DNA of 64,000 bases from CAVSRC01 sp963781775 (GCA_963781775.1 CAWAHE010000026.1:124001-188000), one strand, 5' to 3'. Counted from the first letter of the stretch, positions 42,364 through 51,368 are shown. Numbers and translations are program-made. The notes: generated by a model from the sequence alone, not told the origin.

Positions 42364-43668
42364 ATGGTTGCCACCAATCCGGAAGGCAGGACCACGGATC
42401 TGGTTGCCGGCGGCGTCGCCGTCAGGCTGTCCGAGGGTCGTTGGCTTGTCCTGGCGGTGGCGATTGCCCTGCTGACGGTCGTCGTGGCCGGCGTCGTTCC
42501 GCCAGCGGCGGGCGGTGCCGCGTTCGTTACCCTCGTCGCCCTGATCGCGTTTCTGCCACGGGCGCGATCGCTCCAGCGCCTGCCGACCGCCGCCGCACCG
42601 GCGGCGACTTCGGCGCCGGAGACCGGTGTCCAGGCCTTCGCCAATGCGCTGCCCGATCCGTGCTTCGTTCTCGACCGGCGCGGCATCGTGCGCCACGCCA
42701 ACCAGCGCGCCATCGCGGTCTTCTCGATCCGCCCGGGCGATTCGCTGACATTCCGCCTTCGCAATCCGGATCTCCTCGCCGCGTTCGATCGCGTCGCCCG
42801 CGGTGGCGCGCCCGAGCGCGTCGAGTTCGCCGAACGCATTCCGACCGAGCGCTGGTTCGCCGCCTGGTTCTCGGACCTCGCTTCGCCCAGATATCCGGCC
42901 GGCGAGTTCATCGTCCTCATTCTCGATGATCTGAGCGAGCGCCGGCGCACCGACCGCATACGCGTCGACTTCGTCGCCAATGCCAGCCACGAACTGAGGA
43001 CGCCGCTGGCCTCGCTTGCCGGCTTCATCGAGACCTTGCAAGGGCCGGCCCGCGACGACCAGGCGGCCCGCGGCCGGTTTCTCGACATCATGCATGAGCA
43101 GGCCAATCGCATGAGCCGCCTGGTCGATGATCTCCTGTCGCTCAGCCGGATCGAGATGAAGGCGCATGTCACGCCGGATGCCAGCGTCGATCTCGTGCCG
43201 ATCGTGCGTCACGTCGCCGATTCGCTCGAACCGCTTGCCCGTGAACTGGGCGTAGCCATCGAAACCGATCTGCCTTCGCGGCCGGTCGGATTGACGGGCG
43301 ATCGCGATGAACTGATCCAGGTGTTCGAAAATCTCATCGAGAACGCCTGCAAATACGGCCAATCGGGAAAACGCGTGGTGGTCACCGTATCGCTGCCGGC
43401 CGGCACCAACGGGCCGAGCGTTTCGGTGCGCGATTTCGGTCCGGGCATCCCCGAAGAGCACCTGCCGCGCCTCACGGAACGGTTCTATCGCGTCGACGTG
43501 GAGGACAGCCGGCGCCATCGCGGCACCGGACTTGGGCTGGCCATCGTCAAGCACATCCTGGCGCGCCATCACGCCCGCATGACGGTCGAGAGCGTGCTCG
43601 GGCAGGGCGCGACCTTCACCGTCACTTTTCCACAGGCAGAACCCACGGCCGATTCGGACGAGTCCTAA
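42364..43668 (+). CDS. phoR: Phosphate regulon sensor histidine kinase PhoR
   Basis: PhoR senses phosphate status through PstSCAB-PhoU and phosphorylates PhoB. The 434-residue protein has two membrane helices (residues about 20-60), a PAS domain (about 85-185; DPCFVLDRRGIVRHANQRA), the phospho-acceptor H-box NASHELRTPLASL with H209, and the catalytic ATPase domain (N-box ENACKYG, G1 DFGPGIPEEHL, G2 HRGTGLGLAI). ATG 42364 was preferred over a GTG further upstream because it begins just before the first helix. It heads the pst operon. Confidence 0.92.
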   Translation: MVATNPEGRTTDLVAGGVAVRLSEGRWLVLAVAIALLTVVVAGVVPPAAGGAAFVTLVALIAFLPRARSLQRLPTAAAPAATSAPETGVQAFANALPDPCFVLDRRGIVRHANQRAIAVFSIRPGDSLTFRLRNPDLLAAFDRVARGGAPERVEFAERIPTERWFAAWFSDLASPRYPAGEFIVLILDDLSERRRTDRIRVDFVANASHELRTPLASLAGFIETLQGPARDDQAARGRFLDIMHEQANRMSRLVDDLLSLSRIEMKAHVTPDASVDLVPIVRHVADSLEPLARELGVAIETDLPSRPVGLTGDRDELIQVFENLIENACKYGQSGKRVVVTVSLPAGTNGPSVSVRDFGPGIPEEHLPRLTERFYRVDVEDSRRHRGTGLGLAIVKHILARHHARMTVESVLGQGATFTVTFPQAEPTADSDES

Positions 43669-43673
43669 AACAG

Positions 43674-43735
43674 CAGTCCAAACAAGCGCTTGGACTGTCG
43701 CAAAACCGTTACACGGTTGTCATAGGACGTTCGTC
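43674..43735 (+). promoter_or_regulatory. phoR-pstS intergenic palindrome and possible Pho box
   Basis: CAGTCCAA (43674-43681) pairs with TTGGACTG (43690-43697) around an 8-nt loop; the core CAAGCGCTTG is itself palindromic. Downstream, TTGTCATAGGACGTTCGT (43717-43734) contains one recognisable Pho half-site (TTGTCAT) followed by a weak second half. This suits a separate promoter for pstS under PhoB control; the Pho box is only tentative. Confidence 0.35.
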
Positions 43736-43820
43736 GGGCGCCTCTACGGTCGCGGACATGGGCGAGCAACGGCCCATGCCAATGAATATCCCCCAAACCT
43801 CCAGCAAGGAGAGAGGCCAG

Positions 43821-44867
43821 ATGAAAATCATCAACCTCGCCATTGCGGCCGGCTTTGCCGCCGCTTTTTCAGTTTCCGCCGCCAGCGCCGCGGACATTTC
43901 GGGCGCCGGTGCCACCTTCCCGTTCCCGATCTACGCCAAGTGGGCGGACGCTTATAAGACCGAGACCGGAATCGGCCTGAACTATCAGTCGATCGGTTCC
44001 GGTGGCGGTATCAAGCAGATCGAAGCCAAGACCGTTACCTTCGGCGCGACCGACAAGCCGCTCGACGCCGCAGAGCTCGACAAATTCGGAATGGCTCAGT
44101 GGCCGATGGTCATGGGCGGCATCGTTCCGGTCGTCAATCTCGAAGGCATCAAGCCGGGCGAACTGGTCATCGACGGCCCGACTCTCGCCGATATCTTCGC
44201 CGGCAAGATCACCAAGTGGGATGATGCCGCGCTCAAGAAGCTGAACCCGTCGGTCAAGTTGCCGTCGGCAGCGATCGCGGTCGTGCACCGTTCGGACGGA
44301 TCGGGCACCACGTTCAACTTCACCTACTACCTGGCCGACGTCAGCCCGTCGTGGAAGTCGGACATCGGCGTCAACACCGCGGTCGAGTGGCCGGTCGGCA
44401 TCGGCGCCAAGGGCAACGAAGGCGTTGCCAACAACGTCCAGAACACCAAGGGCTCGATCGGCTACGTCGAGTACGCCTATGCCAAGCAGAACAACATGAC
44501 CTACGCCGGCATGGTCAACAAGGACGGCAAGACGGTTCAGCCGACCTCGGACGCGTTTGCCGCCGCCGCGGCCAATGCCGATTGGAAGGGAACGCCGGGC
44601 TACGCGGTGATCCTCGCCAACGAGCCGGGTGCCGAGACCTGGCCGATGACGGCTGCCACGTTCATCCTCATGTACAAGAAGCCGGATGATGTGGCTGCTT
44701 CGGGCGAAGCCCTGAAGTTCTTCTCTTGGGCTTATGCCAAGGGCGACGACATGGCGGCCGAGCTCATCTACATCCCGATGCCCGACAGCGTTGTGAAGGA
44801 CGTCGAGGCGATGTGGGCCAGCGATATCGTTGGGCCGGACGGCAAGCCCGTCTACGCCGGAATGTAG
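43821..44867 (+). CDS. pstS: Phosphate-binding protein PstS
   Basis: PstS is the periplasmic phosphate receptor of the high-affinity Pst importer. The 348-residue precursor has a signal peptide of 23 residues (NLAIAAGFAAAFSVSAASAAD). The mature protein begins ISGAGATFPFPIYAKW and has the phosphate-binding RSDGSGTTFNF motif near residue 163, typical for the family. GGAGAG lies before ATG 43821. A strong hairpin separates it from pstC, which may raise PstS level above the membrane subunits. Confidence 0.96.
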   Translation: MKIINLAIAAGFAAAFSVSAASAADISGAGATFPFPIYAKWADAYKTETGIGLNYQSIGSGGGIKQIEAKTVTFGATDKPLDAAELDKFGMAQWPMVMGGIVPVVNLEGIKPGELVIDGPTLADIFAGKITKWDDAALKKLNPSVKLPSAAIAVVHRSDGSGTTFNFTYYLADVSPSWKSDIGVNTAVEWPVGIGAKGNEGVANNVQNTKGSIGYVEYAYAKQNNMTYAGMVNKDGKTVQPTSDAFAAAAANADWKGTPGYAVILANEPGAETWPMTAATFILMYKKPDDVAASGEALKFFSWAYAKGDDMAAELIYIPMPDSVVKDVEAMWASDIVGPDGKPVYAGM

Positions 44868-44893
44868 TCACACGACGTAAATCGTGATCGGCG

Positions 44894-44923
44894 CGTGCGC
44901 GCCTCCCAGGAGAGGCGCGCACG
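44894..44923 (+). terminator. Hairpin between pstS and pstC
   Basis: CGTGCGCGCCTC (44894-44905) and GAGGCGCGCACG (44912-44923) form a perfect 12-bp stem around a 6-nt loop, then TTT. Partial termination or mRNA stabilisation here would favour pstS over downstream genes. Confidence 0.6.
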
Positions 44924-44987
44924 TTTGCCGGAGGCGGTTTCCCCGCGGCGTGGTTTTCCCCCGATTGCGATTTCCCGCGCATAGACT

Positions 44988-46001
44988 ATGAACCGGCCGG
45001 AGATTCGGATGACCGAGGTTGTGTTGGGCGCCAACAGCCAAGTCAGCGGCGACAAGGGCCGGTCCCAGGCGCTCCGCCGCTTCATGTGGGCCGAAGGCAC
45101 GTTCCGCACGGCCACTCTCGCTGCTGCAATCCTCGTCCTGGTTATTCTCGGCGGCGTCATCCTTTCGCTGATCCTCGGGTCGCTGCCGGCGTTCCGACAG
45201 TTCGGTTTTGGCTTCCTCACCACCCAGAGCTGGAACCCGGTAACCGAGAAATTCGGCGCGATCGCTCCGATCTATGGCACCGTCGTCACCTCGCTGATCG
45301 CCATGCTGATCGGCGTCCCCGTCGGAATTGGCATCGCGATTTTCCTGACGGAACTCTGCCCCTATCCGCTGCGCCGGCCGATCGGCACGGCGATCGAACT
45401 CCTCGCCGGCATCCCATCGATCATCTACGGCATCTGGGGGCTGTTCGTCTTCGCGCCGTTCCTGCAGGCCACGGTGCAGCCCTTCCTGATCGAAGTGTTC
45501 TCGCCGTTTCCGGGGCTCAGTTCTCTGTTCGCCGGCCCGCCCTATGGCATCGGCATTTTCACCGCCGGCCTGATCCTTGCCATCATGGTGCTGCCGTTCA
45601 TCACGGCGATCACCCGGGACGTCTTCCTCACCGTCCCGCCGGTCCTCAAGGAGGCTGCCTACGGTGTCGGCTGCACGACCTGGGAAGTCGTCCGCAAGGT
45701 CGTGCTGCCCTATACCCGCGTCGGCGTGATCGGCGGTGTGATGCTCGGCCTCGGCCGTGCGCTCGGCGAGACGATGGCCGTGACCTTCGTCATCGGCAAC
45801 GCGCACCGCATCTCCGCTTCGATCCTCGCGCCAGGCACCACCATATCGGCAAGCATCGCCAACGAATTCAACGAAGCGGTGGGCGACCTCTACACGTCGT
45901 CATTGATCGCTCTCGGGCTCATCCTGTTCGTGATCACGTTCATCGTGCTCGCAGCCGCGCGGCTGATGCTGATGCGGATCGAGAGGAAACTCGGAACATG
46001 A
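44988..46001 (+). CDS. pstC: Phosphate ABC transporter permease PstC
   Basis: PstC is one of two inner-membrane permeases that move phosphate. The 337-residue protein has about six membrane helices, the first near residues 40-70. The permease loop near EAAYGVGCTTWEVVRKVVLP is the EAA-like motif. The family signature of early GTVVTSLIAMLIGVPVGIG follows. Its TGA overlaps the pstA ATG (ATGA), typical of this operon. Confidence 0.95.
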   Translation: MNRPEIRMTEVVLGANSQVSGDKGRSQALRRFMWAEGTFRTATLAAAILVLVILGGVILSLILGSLPAFRQFGFGFLTTQSWNPVTEKFGAIAPIYGTVVTSLIAMLIGVPVGIGIAIFLTELCPYPLRRPIGTAIELLAGIPSIIYGIWGLFVFAPFLQATVQPFLIEVFSPFPGLSSLFAGPPYGIGIFTAGLILAIMVLPFITAITRDVFLTVPPVLKEAAYGVGCTTWEVVRKVVLPYTRVGVIGGVMLGLGRALGETMAVTFVIGNAHRISASILAPGTTISASIANEFNEAVGDLYTSSLIALGLILFVITFIVLAAARLMLMRIERKLGT

Positions 46002-46846
46002 AATCGATGGCGCGATACGATCGTCGCCGGCGGACAAGCGCGATCATCATGTCGTTGTCGGTTGCGGCGACTGTTTTCGGTGCGGCCTGGCTCGTCGCGA
46101 TCCTCGCCACCCTGTTGTGGAACGGCTTTTCCGGGCTGTCGCTGGCGGTATTTACCGAAAACACGCCGCCGCCCGGCGGCAGCGGCGGCCTTGCCAACGC
46201 CATCGCCGGCAGCCTCTTCCTGACCGCGTTCGGCATCGTCATCGGCACGCCGATCGGGATCCTTGCCGGCACCTACATGGCCGAGTACGGCCGCTATTCG
46301 CGCCTGACCACCGTGGTGCGTTTCGTCAATGACATCCTGCTCTCGGCGCCCTCGATCGTCATCGGCCTGTTCGTCTACGAGATCATGGTCGTGCGCATGG
46401 GTCACTTCTCCGGCTGGGCCGGCGGTGTTGCCCTGGCGATCCTGATGATTCCGGTGGTCATCCGAACGACCGAGGACATGCTGTTGCTGGTGCCAGATCC
46501 GTTGCGCGAAGCGGCTGCCGGTCTCGGCTCGCCGCGCTGGAAGATCATCGCCGACGTTTCCTATCGCGCGGCGCGCGCCGGCATCATCACCGGTGTCCTG
46601 CTGGCCATCGCGCGTATCACGGGTGAGACGGCGCCGCTGCTCTTCACCGTGCTCAACAATCAGTTCTGGAGTCTCGATCCAAACGCCCCGATAGCCAACC
46701 TGCCGGTGACGATATTCCAGTTCGCGCTTTCGCCGTATTCCGACTGGCAGCAACTGGCATGGACCGGCGCGTTGATCGTGACCTTTGCCGTGCTGACGCT
46801 GAATATCGTCGCGCGCTACCTCGGAAGCCTTGGGAGCCGGACATGA
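45998..46846 (+). CDS. pstA: Phosphate ABC transporter permease PstA
   Basis: PstA is the partner permease to PstC. The 282-residue protein has about six membrane helices; early motif GGLANAIAGSLFLT and the EAA-like loop LREAAAGLGSPRWKII are characteristic, with the late ITGETAPLLFT block. ATG 45998 overlaps the pstC stop by 4 bp, and its own stop overlaps the pstB start by 4 bp, so the three are translationally coupled. Confidence 0.95.
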   Translation: MKSMARYDRRRRTSAIIMSLSVAATVFGAAWLVAILATLLWNGFSGLSLAVFTENTPPPGGSGGLANAIAGSLFLTAFGIVIGTPIGILAGTYMAEYGRYSRLTTVVRFVNDILLSAPSIVIGLFVYEIMVVRMGHFSGWAGGVALAILMIPVVIRTTEDMLLLVPDPLREAAAGLGSPRWKIIADVSYRAARAGIITGVLLAIARITGETAPLLFTVLNNQFWSLDPNAPIANLPVTIFQFALSPYSDWQQLAWTGALIVTFAVLTLNIVARYLGSLGSRT

Positions 46847-47688
46847 GTGACGCAAACACGATGACCAACGGTCCGACGGCCGCCCCGACCATGGTGGCCC
46901 GTCCGGGCGCCGTCGATCAGCCAGGCAAGGCCCTGGCGGAGAAGATGATCGTCCGTGACCTCAAGTTCTTCTATGGCGACTCCATCGCCCTGAAATCGAT
47001 CAGCTTGCCGCTCTACACCAACAAGGTGACCGCGTTCATCGGACCGTCCGGTTGCGGGAAGTCCACGCTTCTGCGCGTGCTCAACCGCATGTACGACCTC
47101 TATCCGAACCAGAGGGCCGAGGGAGAAGTCCTGCTCGACGGAGAGAACATTCTGTCGCCTTCGCAGGACGTCAACCTTCTGCGCTCGAAGGTCGGCATGG
47201 TGTTCCAGAAGCCGACGCCGTTCCCGATGACCATCTTCGACAACATCGCCTTCGGCATTCAGCTTTACGAGCGCCCGTCGCGCTCGGAGCTCGCCGACCG
47301 CGTCGAGGCGGCGCTGACCAAGGCGGCGCTGTGGGGTGAAGTCAAAGACAAGCTGCGCGCCAGCGGGCTCAGCCTGTCCGGCGGACAGCAGCAGCGCCTG
47401 TGCATCGCCCGCACGGTCGCCGTTCAGCCCGAGGTGGTGCTCCTCGATGAGCCGGCGTCGGCCCTCGACCCGATTTCGACCGCCAAGATCGAGGAACTGA
47501 TCGACGAACTGAAGAACGAGTACACGATCGCCATCGTCACCCACAACATGCAGCAGGCGGCGCGCGTCTCCGATCGCACGGCGTTCATGTATCTGGGTGA
47601 ACTGGTCGAGTTCGACGAAACCAACAAAATCTTCACGGCGCCGACCGACCGGCGTACGCAGGACTACATCACTGGCCGGTTCGGCTGA
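46843..47688 (+). CDS. pstB: Phosphate ABC transporter ATP-binding protein PstB
   Basis: PstB hydrolyses ATP to drive phosphate uptake. The 281-residue protein has an about 35-residue N-terminal extension, then Walker A GPSGCGKST (near residue 67), Q-loop MVFQKPTPFPM, signature LSGGQQQRL and Walker B VVLLDEPASALDP, followed by the H-loop THNMQQAARVSD. The C-terminal RTQDYITGRFG is the family ending. ATG 46843 overlaps the pstA stop. Confidence 0.96.
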   Translation: MSDANTMTNGPTAAPTMVARPGAVDQPGKALAEKMIVRDLKFFYGDSIALKSISLPLYTNKVTAFIGPSGCGKSTLLRVLNRMYDLYPNQRAEGEVLLDGENILSPSQDVNLLRSKVGMVFQKPTPFPMTIFDNIAFGIQLYERPSRSELADRVEAALTKAALWGEVKDKLRASGLSLSGGQQQRLCIARTVAVQPEVVLLDEPASALDPISTAKIEELIDELKNEYTIAIVTHNMQQAARVSDRTAFMYLGELVEFDETNKIFTAPTDRRTQDYITGRFG

Positions 47689-47711
47689 CCTGCCGCGAGA
47701 AGGAAGCGATC

Positions 47712-48428
47712 ATGGCGGAACACACTGTAGCCTCCTTCGACGAGGAGCTGGGGGACCTCTCCCGCAAGCTCGCCGAGATGGGCGGTCTGGCCGAACAATA
47801 TGTCGCCGATTCGGTTGCCGCCCTGGTCGGGCGCGACGCGGCGCTCGCCCAACGTGTGATCTCCGGCGATCAGCGCATCGACAAGCTGCAGCAGCAGGTC
47901 GAGGAGAGCGCGATCCACATGATCGCTCGGCGTCAACCGATGGCCCGCGATCTCCGCGAAATCATGGCGGCGATCCACATTGCCAACGACCTGGAACGGG
48001 TCGGCGATCTTGCCAAGAATACCGCCAAGCGGGTCATCGCCATCGAGAGCAATTTCGGCCAGCAGCGCCTCGTTGCCGGCGTCGAGCATATCGCGGAACT
48101 GGCGCTTGCCCAGCTCAAGGCGGTCCTTGACGCTTTCGCCGCCCGCGACCTCTCCGCCGCTCTCGCGGTGTGGGAGCGCGACGACGAAATCGACGCAATG
48201 TACACGTCGCTGTTTCGCGAGCTCCTCACCTACATGATGGAGGATCCGCGCAACATCACCATGTGTACGCATCTTCTGTTCTGCGCGAAGAATCTGGAGC
48301 GCATCGGCGATCATGCCACCAACATCGCCGAGACGCTGCACTACCTCATCACCGGCAGCGTGCTGGTCGATGAGCGGCCGAAGAAGGACAATTCGAGCCT
48401 GACGTCGGTCGAGTACAAGGAGGCGTGA
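47712..48428 (+). CDS. phoU: Phosphate signalling protein PhoU
   Basis: PhoU links the Pst transporter to PhoR and keeps the regulon off when phosphate is plentiful. The 238-residue protein is the usual double three-helix bundle with two metal-binding motif blocks, ANDLERVGDLAKN and KNLERIGDHATNIAE. Length and motifs fit the family. GAAGGAAG precedes ATG 47712. It lies 23 bp after pstB and 32 bp before phoB. Confidence 0.96.
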   Translation: MAEHTVASFDEELGDLSRKLAEMGGLAEQYVADSVAALVGRDAALAQRVISGDQRIDKLQQQVEESAIHMIARRQPMARDLREIMAAIHIANDLERVGDLAKNTAKRVIAIESNFGQQRLVAGVEHIAELALAQLKAVLDAFAARDLSAALAVWERDDEIDAMYTSLFRELLTYMMEDPRNITMCTHLLFCAKNLERIGDHATNIAETLHYLITGSVLVDERPKKDNSSLTSVEYKEA

Positions 48429-48460
48429 GCCTCCGCGACGCCTGATCTGGAGCCCCCGCC

Positions 48461-49162
48461 GTGACCCCGAAAGTGATGATCGTCGAGGATGAGGAGCCGC
48501 TGTCGCTGATGCTTCGCTACAACCTCGAGGCGGAAGGCTACGCGGTCGACACTGTCGAACGCGGCGACGACGCCGAGACGAGGCTGCGCGAGACCGTCCC
48601 CGATCTGCTGCTGCTCGACTGGATGTTGCCCGGCATCTCGGGGATAGAGCTTTGCCGCCGGCTGCGTGCGCGCGACGCCACGCGGGCGCTGCCGATCATC
48701 ATGCTGACCGCGCGCGGTGAGGAGTCGGAGCGGGTCCGCGGGCTGGCGACGGGCGCCGACGACTACGTCGTGAAGCCCTTCTCGGTGCCGGAGCTGATGG
48801 CGCGGGTGCGCGCGATCCTGCGCCGGTCGAAACCGGAACTGGTCGCTGCGGTCCTGCGCGGTGGCGATATCGAGCTCGACCGCGATACCCATCGCGTCCG
48901 TCGCAACGGTCACGAGCTGCATCTTGGGCCGACCGAATTCCGCCTGCTTGAGTTTCTCATGCAGAGCCCGGGCCGCGTGTTCTCGCGCGCACAGCTTCTC
49001 GACAGCGTCTGGGGCCGCGACGTGTTCGTCGACGAGCGCACGGTGGATGTGCACGTCGGCCGCCTCAGAAAAGCGCTCGGCCGTGGCCGCGATCCGATCC
49101 GCACGGTTCGCGGTTCCGGCTACTCTTTCGACGAAAGCTTCGCCGCCGAACCCGTGCGCTGA
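48461..49162 (+). CDS. phoB: Phosphate regulon response regulator PhoB
   Basis: PhoB activates Pho regulon promoters when phosphorylated by PhoR. The 233-residue protein has a receiver domain (residues about 1-120; phospho-acceptor D in LLLLDWMLPG, K in YVVKPFS) and an OmpR-type winged-helix DNA-binding domain (about 130-230; SRAQLLDSVWGRDVFVDERT, VDVHVGRLRKAL). GTG 48461 follows a GGAG box at 8 nt. It is the last gene of the phoR-pstSCAB-phoU-phoB run, the order usual in Rhizobiales. Confidence 0.95.
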   Translation: MTPKVMIVEDEEPLSLMLRYNLEAEGYAVDTVERGDDAETRLRETVPDLLLLDWMLPGISGIELCRRLRARDATRALPIIMLTARGEESERVRGLATGADDYVVKPFSVPELMARVRAILRRSKPELVAAVLRGGDIELDRDTHRVRRNGHELHLGPTEFRLLEFLMQSPGRVFSRAQLLDSVWGRDVFVDERTVDVHVGRLRKALGRGRDPIRTVRGSGYSFDESFAAEPVR

Positions 49163-49242
49163 TCGCGGCGTCTTGCCAAGCTGCCATTAATCCGCCGATT
49201 GTTGGTGCCACCACTCATCGTGGTACGAGGCGGAGGAGGCGA

Positions 49243-50463
49243 ATGAAATTCGTTCAGTTCAGCGTACTGGCGGCGCTTGCGCTTGCCGGAACTTGCGGGT
49301 CGGCCCTTGCTGCGGATCCGTGGGTGGTGCCGAGCGACGCGGCGCTGGCCGCCCGCGATCCCGACCGTTTTGCGTGGCAGATGTTCGTCGCGCTCACCTG
49401 GCCCGCCGACGTCGGCAGCCGTTTGCCGGCGACCGATCGTCCCTATGGCGATCCGGGCCCGGTCATGTTCGAGACCTGGGCGCTGTCCGACCAGGTCTAC
49501 CTCGCCAAGGGCGCCGAGCCGCCGCAGTGGGATGATATCCCCTGGGCGGGCACCCGCACCCTGGATACGCGGGCAGTCCCGCGGCAGATCGCTCAGTTCC
49601 GCACTGAAGCCCCGATCGCGCCCGGCACCAAGAGCCACATGCAGGAAGAGGTGCGACTCAACCGCGACACCTTCGACTACATCCGTGACAACGGGCTCTA
49701 CTCGATCGAGGGCCAACAGGCCTTCTACTACGCGCGGACGCCGGTTGCTTTCCCGGTCGGCGCTGTCGAGGTCAAGGCGATCTGGCGGCCGATCGAGGAA
49801 GAAGACAAGGCGCGCTATCAATGGGAGGCGATGAAGGAGGCGAAGTCCGGCCGTACGCGCACCTATGGCCTCACGTCGCTTCACGTCGCCTCAAAGGTGC
49901 TGCCGCATTGGTTCTGGGCCACCTTCGAGCATGTCGACAACCCCTATCGCACCGGGGACCATGACGAGGGCTGGCTCAACCCGTCGCGCGACAGCGTCGC
50001 CTGTCCCAAGACCGAACTCGACTGCAACAAAGCGCCGGAAGGTATCGGATTGCAGGGCACGCGCTGGGAGAACTATCGGCTGCGCGGTTCCCAGATCGAC
50101 TACGTCGACGCCGCCGGCAATCCGGTGATCCTTGCCAATTCCGAGATCGAGACGGGCCTCCAGCAATCGGCCTCTTGCATGTCGTGCCACGTGCGATCGA
50201 CGATTGGCCCGAACCGCAACGACGCTGCAAGGTTCGGGTTCGGACCGGACAACAAGGCCCATCCCGCGGGGCCGCCCGAGGCGATGCGCCTGCCGATCGT
50301 CAATACGCTGCCCGACGGGCAGGTGGTCAGTTACAATGGCGTGCCCCAGCCGGACGCGTTTCTGCTGCCCGGGCAGGCAACCGGTGGCCGCCAGGAATTC
50401 CTGTCGCTGGATTCAGTCTGGTCGCTGATCGAGGCACAAAGCATCAGCGCCGGCACCAAATAG
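49243..50463 (+). CDS. Secreted protein with a CxxCH haem-type motif (406 aa)
   Basis: The precursor has a signal peptide of about 24 residues (FSVLAALALAGTCGSALAAD). The mature protein is polar, rich in Trp, Pro and Asp, and carries CMSCH at residues 312-316, a possible covalent c-type haem site, as well as paired cysteines near residues 250-260. It resembles uncharacterised cytochrome c family-like periplasmic proteins of proteobacteria, but I cannot assign a reaction. Ribosome-site GGAGGAGGC precedes ATG 49243. It follows phoB by 80 bp; whether it is phosphate-regulated is unknown. Confidence 0.7.
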   Translation: MKFVQFSVLAALALAGTCGSALAADPWVVPSDAALAARDPDRFAWQMFVALTWPADVGSRLPATDRPYGDPGPVMFETWALSDQVYLAKGAEPPQWDDIPWAGTRTLDTRAVPRQIAQFRTEAPIAPGTKSHMQEEVRLNRDTFDYIRDNGLYSIEGQQAFYYARTPVAFPVGAVEVKAIWRPIEEEDKARYQWEAMKEAKSGRTRTYGLTSLHVASKVLPHWFWATFEHVDNPYRTGDHDEGWLNPSRDSVACPKTELDCNKAPEGIGLQGTRWENYRLRGSQIDYVDAAGNPVILANSEIETGLQQSASCMSCHVRSTIGPNRNDAARFGFGPDNKAHPAGPPEAMRLPIVNTLPDGQVVSYNGVPQPDAFLLPGQATGGRQEFLSLDSVWSLIEAQSISAGTK

Positions 50464-50485
50464 GGCGTCGGCGCGGGCGGACGCG

Positions 50486-50986
50486 CTAGTAGGCGTTACG
50501 GCGGTCCCGCCGCCGATCGACCGGCTGGTAGGCGATGCGGCTGTGATATTCGCAATAGGGCATGCTGTTCCAGTTGCGATGGCCGCAAAAGTGGAAGTTT
50601 TCCGTGCCCGGGTCGCCCTCGGGCCATTTGCACATGGTGTCGTTCAGCGCGAGCAGCGACACGTTGAGGCTGATCGGCACGACGATGTCCTCGAGCGGCA
50701 CCTGCGCCGGTAGGCGTCGCGGCGCCGGATGGGCGTGCGTCTTCAACGCCGTGTTGCCCGACACGTAGTGCCGTGTCGACGGGCGGTGCGGCGAGGCGCT
50801 GCGCGCCTTGCGCTGGCGCGGGCCGCTCGATGCCGGCTTTGCCCGCCCCGAGAGGCTCAGGCGATGCACCTTGCCGATCACGGCGTTGCGCGTCACTCCG
50901 CCGAGTTGCGCTGCGATCTGGCTCGCGCTCAGACCTTCGCTCCATAATTTCTTGAGCAATTCCACGCGTTCGTCTGTCCAGCTCAT
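50486..50986 (-). CDS. gcrA: Cell-cycle regulator GcrA
   Basis: GcrA is an alphaproteobacterial sigma70-associated regulator that acts at promoters carrying methylated GANTC sites. The 166-residue protein has the N-terminal DNA-binding block SWTDERVELLKKLWSEGLSA followed by GGVTRNAVIGKVHRLSLSGRA, nearly identical to the known family pattern. A basic linker follows, then the C-terminal RNA polymerase-binding, Cys/His-rich block (CKWPEGDPGTENFHFCG, YCEYHSRIAY). It is divergent from argD. Five GANTC sites cluster in its upstream region. Confidence 0.96.
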   Translation of the reverse strand: MSWTDERVELLKKLWSEGLSASQIAAQLGGVTRNAVIGKVHRLSLSGRAKPASSGPRQRKARSASPHRPSTRHYVSGNTALKTHAHPAPRRLPAQVPLEDIVVPISLNVSLLALNDTMCKWPEGDPGTENFHFCGHRNWNSMPYCEYHSRIAYQPVDRRRDRRNAY

Positions 50987-51013
50987 GCCGCACCAATCCT
51001 ATTGCCGGCGGCA

Positions 51014-51167
51014 GACTCAGAATCCCTCTCCGCGCGCTGCCCGCTCCGCAGGGCGACGCCGAACGCATAACGATGGATACAGGATGGTCCGCCGCAATAA
51101 CTTCGTCGTACTCGACCGGCGCACGCTACAATAGGCGTTGACTCGCTGACAAGAGTCCGCACGAGTC
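51014..51167. promoter_or_regulatory. Cluster of five GANTC (CcrM) sites upstream of gcrA and argD
   Basis: GANTC sites lie at 51014-51018, 51020-51024, 51140-51144, 51153-51157 and 51163-51167, inside the 382-bp gap between gcrA and argD (50987-51368). Random expectation is about one per 256 bp. In Alphaproteobacteria CcrM methylates GANTC, and GcrA binds promoters with it, so autoregulation or cell-cycle-timed expression is plausible. No gene or RNA is otherwise seen in this gap. Confidence 0.65.
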
Positions 51168-51368
51168 GAGGCTGGGATAACGTTCGTTTTCCCCAGATCG
51201 TAGCGCCGCTGCCACGCCGCGGTGTCCCGCAGGACCAGGCGTTTGACCCGCCATTCATTGACACTTCAACGGCTTGGGACGATATAGGGCCGAGGATCAG
51301 GTGCTGCCCTCCGGCGGCACTTTTTAGTTTTGGGCTTTGAAAACGGATCGGCCTCGGGGCCGCAGGCG

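Noticed and set aside
43709..43735. Full Pho box upstream of pstS
   Set aside because: Only one half-site (TTGTCAT) is convincing; spacing to the second half is poor, so it is listed only as tentative.
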